Assembly (NCBI GenBank): GCA_021199865.1
Contig: JAJQHG010000069.1
Coordinates: 3,776 to 14,513 of the forward strand
Direction: 5' to 3'
Source of the DNA: Methanosphaera sp.
GTDB taxonomy: Archaea; Methanobacteriota; Methanobacteria; Methanobacteriales; Methanobacteriaceae
Length of the DNA stretch: 10,738 bases
Shown here in pieces: positions 7,306 to 10,738 of this stretch. Both the position numbers and the translations under genes were made by a program. The notes beneath the pieces are model-generated. The model did not search any database. It was not told the DNA's origin and was given only the letters and a program-made list of their open reading frames with translations. Numbering within the stretch: position 1 is the stretch's first letter; the number at the start of each line of letters is the position of its first letter.

Positions 7306-7890
7306 TTAAAGACTACTTAATAATTTCTCAACATTATCCATAGTAAGAGATATTATTAATTCATCATCAGCTAGATCACTAGAAATTCGTGAACCTGTAC
7401 ATCCAAGACTAATATTAGGTTCATTATTCTTCATTGGAATTATAATAGATTCAGAACACACTGCACTAACACCTGCTAAATCAGCATTTATACGATTACC
7501 TGTAGCATTATAATATACCTTAATAAACTTGAATGCATTTATTGGTTTTAGATATAACAAGATGCTATCAGGCATGAATGGTGACTCACCCAGTGGTGCA
7601 TAACCTACAGCCTCCATTTTTGTGTCTATTTGTGCTACATCCATATCCATATCCATTAATCCTAGGACAGATGCCCCCTTAGGACATTCATGTTGATCTA
7701 TTGTTGTATAAAACTTTGAGTCAAAGGCTTTACATACAAACTGGCAATGCTTTAGGTTATCTTCACATAATGGTAGGATACTACTTGCTTCATCTATTGA
7801 TTCAAATAATTTTATGGCTACTGGTGAATGCTCCATATCTGTTATACTTTCTATTATTGATGCTACTTGTTGATATTTTTCAGACTTCAT
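7306..7890 (-). CDS. DUF169 family protein, short paralogue
   Basis: This 194-residue protein belongs to the DUF169 (COG2043) family, whose function is not established. Alignable with its upstream neighbour are HSPVAIKL (21-28), HC at 48-49, C69 with KGASVLGL, KMEAVGYAPLG (91-101), LAGVSAVC (138-145) and the hallmark EPNISLGCTGSR (157-168). Four cysteines (49, 69, 145, 164) are shared with the neighbour, which suggests a metal or redox role, but that is inference. Compared with the neighbour it lacks about 25 residues, including the GKKYYSLGRFAS segment, and has instead a short Met-Asp-rich stretch (79-84). It begins 9 bases after the upstream stop, with only a weak SD, so translation is probably coupled. 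It is last in a two-gene operon. Confidence 0.85.
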   Translation of the reverse strand: MKSEKYQQVASIIESITDMEHSPVAIKLFESIDEASSILPLCEDNLKHCQFVCKAFDSKFYTTIDQHECPKGASVLGLMDMDMDVAQIDTKMEAVGYAPLGESPFMPDSILLYLKPINAFKFIKVYYNATGNRINADLAGVSAVCSESIIIPMKNNEPNISLGCTGSRISSDLADDELIISLTMDNVEKLLSSL

Positions 7891-7899
7891 CAGATAGGC

Positions 7900-8586
7900 C
7901 TACTTTGATAAGCTTTCTAGTGAGTTTATCATACATGGAAGATTTTCCATGTTTAATCCTACAACTAGTTCCTCTGGTTTTATGTCTGTGAATTTTCTTG
8001 ATCCTCCACATCCTAAACTCATGTTAGGCTCTTTATCCACATATGGTTTTGCTACTACATCTGCACATATTGATTGTATTCCAGCAAAGGATGCTTCAAA
8101 TCTTTTACCTAGTACATATCCATTTGCCTGAGCTACCTTTAGTGCCTGATCTGGTCTACAGTATAATACTACTACATCTGCTTCAAATGGTGCATCTTCT
8201 AATGGTGCATAGCATACTGCCTCCATTATTGTGTCAACCTTTGGTACTTGGTCTAACTCATGTTTTGCTGATCCTTCTGATGCAAAACGTCCTAGTGAGT
8301 AATACTTTTTACCTGTAATTAATGGTTTTGGGAAATCTCTAAGACCAAGTGCTGCTGCTCCCCCTTGACATAACTGTTCATCTAGTGTTGCATAGAATAC
8401 TTTTTTCTCACTTGCAGCCTTATACACCATCTCACAGTGCCTTATTTTATCATCTATTTTTGGTAAGTCACCCACATCCTCAAGGGATGATACTAATTTA
8501 ACTGCTACTGGACTCTTGTCTAGTCCTACTAAGTCTGTTAACTGTTTAGCTACTGTTTTATAATCATCAATTTTGCATGGACTCAT
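7900..8586 (-). CDS. DUF169 family protein, full-length paralogue
   Basis: This 228-residue protein is a complete DUF169 (COG2043) member: KSPVAVKL (24-31), RHCEMV (49-54), QLCQGGAAALGL (71-82), GKKYYSLGRFAS (92-103), MEAVCYAPLEDAPF (121-134), SFAGIQSICAD (166-176) and EPNMSLGCGGSRKF (186-199). It has eight cysteines, of which C51, C73, C174 and C193 are shared with the shorter downstream copy. The family occurs mainly in archaea and anaerobic bacteria and has no assigned reaction, so I give none. The ATG at 8586 is preceded by an AAGGAGT SD at 8594-8600. It is first in the operon; the pair arose by tandem duplication with considerable later divergence. Confidence 0.88.
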   Translation of the reverse strand: MSPCKIDDYKTVAKQLTDLVGLDKSPVAVKLVSSLEDVGDLPKIDDKIRHCEMVYKAASEKKVFYATLDEQLCQGGAAALGLRDFPKPLITGKKYYSLGRFASEGSAKHELDQVPKVDTIMEAVCYAPLEDAPFEADVVVLYCRPDQALKVAQANGYVLGKRFEASFAGIQSICADVVAKPYVDKEPNMSLGCGGSRKFTDIKPEELVVGLNMENLPCMINSLESLSK

Positions 8587-8770
8587 TCGAATTACTCCTT
8601 ATAAAAACTAACTTTATGTGTATCTATTTAATTTAGTTATAATAAGTATTTTTATGATAGTTAATTCTTAGGATAATTAATGTTATGATTAGTGAAGAAT
8701 AATGAATGGAAAATAGGTGTTATAATAGAATAGTAAAAAGAGAATAAAAGAGGAGTTTAAGAAAATGAAT
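8587..8770. other. Intergenic region: DUF169 promoter side and GGGP synthase 3' end
   Basis: On the minus strand, TTATTATAAC at about 8637-8646 is a possible box A for the DUF169 operon, about 50-60 bases before its start. The right part of the gap is the T-rich (minus strand) 3' trailer of the GGGP synthase gene. No small ORF with an SD is supported. Confidence 0.35.
8729..8740 (-). terminator. T-tract terminator after the GGGP synthase gene
   Basis: About 31 bases after the stop the minus strand reads CTTTTTACTATT inside a generally T/C-rich trailer. There is no strong hairpin. The core is the same as in the pmbA and rpl40e trailers. Confidence 0.45.
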
Positions 8771-9505
8771 CTATTGATGTATAGCATCTGTTAATTCTTT
8801 AATCTTATTATATACATCTGGGGTTTCTTCAACAACAGTCCCTGTAATTATGATATCTGCACCAGCTTCTTTTATTTTACTTGCATCTTCTGGTGTTCTA
8901 ATTCCTCCACCAACAATTACCATAAGATTTGTTAGTTTCTTAACCTTCGCAACCATTTCTACAGATATATGTTCATTTGCACCAGAACCTGCCTCTAAGT
9001 ATATTACACGCATACCCATATACTGTGCTGCTAATGCATATGCTACTGCAAGATCAGACTTATTACGTGGAATTGGCTTTGCATCACCCACCCATCCAAC
9101 TGTACCTCCAGGCTCAATAATTAAATAACCCATAGGTATTGTCTCAAGATTCATTTTTAACATTGATGGAGCAGAAAGTGCCTGTGCACCAGTAATCCAG
9201 TAGGGATTTGTTGAGTTTAATAGACTCATAAATAATATTGCATCAGCATGTTTACTTACACCATTAACATTTCCTGGAAATAGTATTACAGGTAAATCCA
9301 CATTATCCTTCAAGGCTTTAACTGTTTTATCTAACTCTTCCTGATTAGTTATTGATCCACCAACAAGTATTGCATCACTATTAGCCTTCTTTACCATTTG
9401 GGCAACATCAACAGCTTCCTGTGGTGTTTGTTCATCAGGATCAATTAATGTAAAGTGTAGCTTATGATCCTTTAGTATATCATTCAAATATTTCTCAACT
9501 TGCAT
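8771..9505 (-). CDS. Geranylgeranylglyceryl phosphate synthase (GGGPS)
   Basis: This enzyme makes the first ether bond of archaeal lipids, joining geranylgeranyl diphosphate to sn-glycerol-1-phosphate (EC 2.5.1.41). The 244-residue length is typical. The TIM-barrel motifs are in order: LIDPDEQ (20-26, with Mg/phosphate-binding Asp residues), ILVGGS (46-51), FPGNVNGVS (76-84), YLEAGSGA (169-176), VGGGIRTPE (198-206) and TGTVVE (221-226). The PcrB-type heptaprenyl enzyme of Firmicutes shares the fold, but the archaeal context and the long prenyl pocket region (92-115) favour GGGPS. The ATG at 9505 has a GAGG SD at 9514-9517. It is transcribed apart from rpl40e across a 304-base gap. In some related methanogens it lies near rpl40e, so the neighbourhood looks conserved (recollection, unchecked). 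Confidence 0.95.
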   Translation of the reverse strand: MQVEKYLNDILKDHKLHFTLIDPDEQTPQEAVDVAQMVKKANSDAILVGGSITNQEELDKTVKALKDNVDLPVILFPGNVNGVSKHADAILFMSLLNSTNPYWITGAQALSAPSMLKMNLETIPMGYLIIEPGGTVGWVGDAKPIPRNKSDLAVAYALAAQYMGMRVIYLEAGSGANEHISVEMVAKVKKLTNLMVIVGGGIRTPEDASKIKEAGADIIITGTVVEETPDVYNKIKELTDAIHQ

Positions 9506-9809
9506 ATTATTTACCTCAAACTTTAAGAAAATAAGTAATTATCCATTATATTTTAATTATGTATTTGTCTTTAGGTACACATATAATTTAATAACAACTA
9601 AGAGCATTATCTTTAAACCAGCAAGATTAAATAGTTTTTGTTAATAATTACTATGATTAATAAGAAGTTGTTATGAGTATACAAGATAAGTTATATTATA
9701 ATAAAAATAGTCTTTAGAAAATAGTCTTCATAATAAGAGTTTTAAGGTGTTTAATAATTCTATTATTTAAAAAATAGTAAAAATTAAGTGTACGTGGTGT
9801 ACAATTAAT
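9506..9809. other. 304-base intergenic region between rpl40e and GGGP synthase
   Basis: No ORF with a start and SD is supported. The right end (9769-9803) is the rpl40e trailer and terminator. The left end, at about 9545-9590, holds TATA-like stretches on minus (TTAAATTATATG, and TAATTAAAATATAATGG closer to the gene) that could drive GGGP synthase. Between them lies a nested pair of inverted repeats spanning 9591-9674, described under findings. Confidence 0.4.
9769..9803 (-). terminator. Small hairpin plus T-tracts after tsr3-rpl40e
   Basis: On the minus strand, seven bases after the stop, a 5-bp stem (TGTAC at 9803-9799, GTACA at 9793-9789) with a five-base loop is followed by TTTTT and TTTTTT tracts interrupted by ACTA. 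Confidence 0.55.
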
Positions 9810-9956
9810 TTATCCTCTTGGTTCTTTTGCTTTGTATCTTAGGCCAGTGTATCCACATTTTCTGCATGCGTGTGCAGTTACTGGGTTTCTAGCGTTACAC
9901 TTTAAACAGATCTTAACATTGAACATTCTATTCTCAGCTTCTTCAAACTTTGCCAT
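9810..9956 (-). CDS. rpl40e: Ribosomal protein eL40 (L40e)
   Basis: This 48-residue gene codes for a large-subunit ribosomal protein that folds as a single zinc ribbon. The sequence opens MAKFEEAENRMFNVKICLKC and has C17-x2-C20 and C31-x2-C34, then GYTGLRYKAKEPRG at the end, matching archaeal L40e over its whole length. Unlike the eukaryotic form it has no ubiquitin fused to it, as expected in archaea. The start codon follows the tsr3 stop by one base, and its AGGAGG SD lies inside tsr3, so the two genes are translationally coupled. Confidence 0.96.
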   Translation of the reverse strand: MAKFEEAENRMFNVKICLKCNARNPVTAHACRKCGYTGLRYKAKEPRG

Positions 9957-9957
9957 G

Positions 9958-10470
9958 CTATTTTCCTCCTATAAATTCAGTTTGTACCTCTACAATTTCA
10001 GTACTGTTCTTTGCCTCACTATAAGCATCTAACAACTCTTCATTAAGTGTAATAAAATGTGGTCCCCACTTAAATCCATTCATTAATTCACGTGCTTGTT
10101 CTTTGAAGCCCACGATATATAATGTAGCACTTAATGCTTCAGCTGTTGATAGTGTACATGGTTTACCATAATTAACAGGATTTGCTGCTACTAGGAATGG
10201 TAGTAGTCTATGATTCTTTTTAGACTTAGAATTAAATGATGACTTCTTTAATTTATTCCATGAACAATCAAGTGCTGATAGACCATACTTTGTAATATTA
10301 CTCTTATCCTCTCTTGATACAGCTTTTTTTGCCTCGGCATCTAGAACTATAGCATTATAGGGTATTTTATGTATATTATGTACTATACTTACCTTATTTT
10401 GCTTTTCCAGTTTATGGGCAGTGCATCTCTTAGGATCACACTCTTTTGAGTCATAAATTACAATTTTCAT
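9958..10470 (-). CDS. tsr3: 16S rRNA aminocarboxypropyltransferase Tsr3 (DUF367)
   Basis: Tsr3 transfers the 3-amino-3-carboxypropyl group of S-adenosylmethionine to a conserved hypermodified uridine or pseudouridine of small-subunit rRNA near the decoding site, a late step in ribosome assembly. The 170-residue product carries the DUF367 signatures DPKRCTAHKL (12-21), LSALDCSWN (64-72), RLLPFLVAANPVNYGKP (88-104) and LSTAEALSATLYIVGF (107-122). The length is normal for archaea. The ATG at 10470 has no SD; an AT-rich TATA-like stretch lies about 20-30 bases upstream, so the transcript may be leaderless. It is first in an operon with rpl40e, which links two ribosome functions. Confidence 0.94.
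   Translation of the reverse strand: MKIVIYDSKECDPKRCTAHKLEKQNKVSIVHNIHKIPYNAIVLDAEAKKAVSREDKSNITKYGLSALDCSWNKLKKSSFNSKSKKNHRLLPFLVAANPVNYGKPCTLSTAEALSATLYIVGFKEQARELMNGFKWGPHFITLNEELLDAYSEAKNSTEIVEVQTEFIGGK
9965..9970 (-). promoter_or_regulatory. rpl40e Shine-Dalgarno embedded in the tsr3 coding end
   Basis: AGGAGG on the minus strand overlaps the Ile-Gly-Gly codons just before the tsr3 Lys-stop and lies eight bases from the rpl40e ATG. It supports coupled translation of the two genes. Confidence 0.85.
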
Positions 10471-10738
10471 CTTATTAAACTTTAATATTTTTTAATAAAA
10501 GAATATGTTATTAGATAGTCTGTAACTATATATTTAATTTAGATAATAAAAAGATTTCTATTATATTAATATAACAATAAGAATATAAGGATATAAATTC
10601 AGAGAAGACACATAAACTATAAGTCATTATTAAAACTGTAAAATCATACTAATTATAAGTTCTATAACCTCTTTCTAAAACTTTACTTTTAATTTATCTA
10701 GATATTAATTATATATTCTATCAATATAAGTTTAATAT
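10471..10738. other. AT-rich region upstream of tsr3, no gene seen
   Basis: The left end holds a possible box A for tsr3 (TTTATTAAAAAATATT on minus, about 10484-10499). The rest is about 80% AT without an SD-supported ORF, a tRNA-like fold or a repeat array. A 14-bp AT palindrome (TTATATTAATATAA) lies at 10561-10574. Confidence 0.4.

Noticed and set aside
8661..8680. Inverted repeat TTAATT-8-AATTAA upstream of the DUF169 operon as an operator
   Set aside because: Six-base arms made only of A and T are common by chance in this DNA. The position near a possible promoter is suggestive but not enough.
10561..10574. 14-bp palindrome TTATATTAATATAA as a regulator site
   Set aside because: It is pure A/T in a region about 80% AT, with no second copy and no nearby gene start to explain.

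Overview
The window looks like a chromosome segment of an AT-rich methanogenic archaeon of the Methanobacteriales, most likely Methanosphaera, with Methanobrevibacter as the alternative. The archaeal calls are direct: a geranylgeranylglyceryl phosphate synthase for ether lipids, ribosomal protein eL40, a Tsr3-type rRNA modification enzyme, and Shine-Dalgarno (SD) sites of the GGAGG and GGTGAT types. HypD (NiFe-hydrogenase maturation) and a Mur-type ligase fit a hydrogen-using, pseudomurein-walled methanogen. The genus is inferred from composition and gene style, not proven.

Layout, left to right. Positions 1-853 (minus) hold the 5' part of a gene running off the left edge: a zinc ribbon followed by a long, very acidic low-complexity region ending in a tandem pentapeptide repeat. 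Positions 1059-3432 (minus) are a two-gene operon, hypD then pmbA/tldE. A divergent AT-rich promoter region follows, then three plus-strand genes that appear to be separate transcription units, each followed by a hairpin and T-tract: a Mur ligase (3603-4844), a secreted, sequon-rich surface protein with a possible VanW-like C-terminal region (5116-6330), and a MobA-like nucleotidyltransferase (6481-7152). These converge at about 7214-7290 with a minus-strand operon of two tandem DUF169 paralogues (8586 to 7306). Further minus-strand genes follow: the ether-lipid enzyme GGGP synthase (9505 to 8771), and the tightly coupled pair tsr3 and rpl40e (10470 to 9810). The last 268 bases are AT-rich upstream DNA with no supported gene.

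Functionally, this is mostly core archaeal housekeeping (hydrogenase assembly, membrane lipid head-group synthesis, ribosome) mixed with less understood genes. The least explained parts are the acidic zinc-ribbon protein, the VanW-like secreted protein next to a Mur ligase with degenerate C-terminal motifs, the MobA-like enzyme in a lineage where molybdopterin genes may be absent, and the DUF169 pair. I found no CRISPR array, insertion sequence, tRNA or rRNA, and no clear sign of a mobile or defence system.
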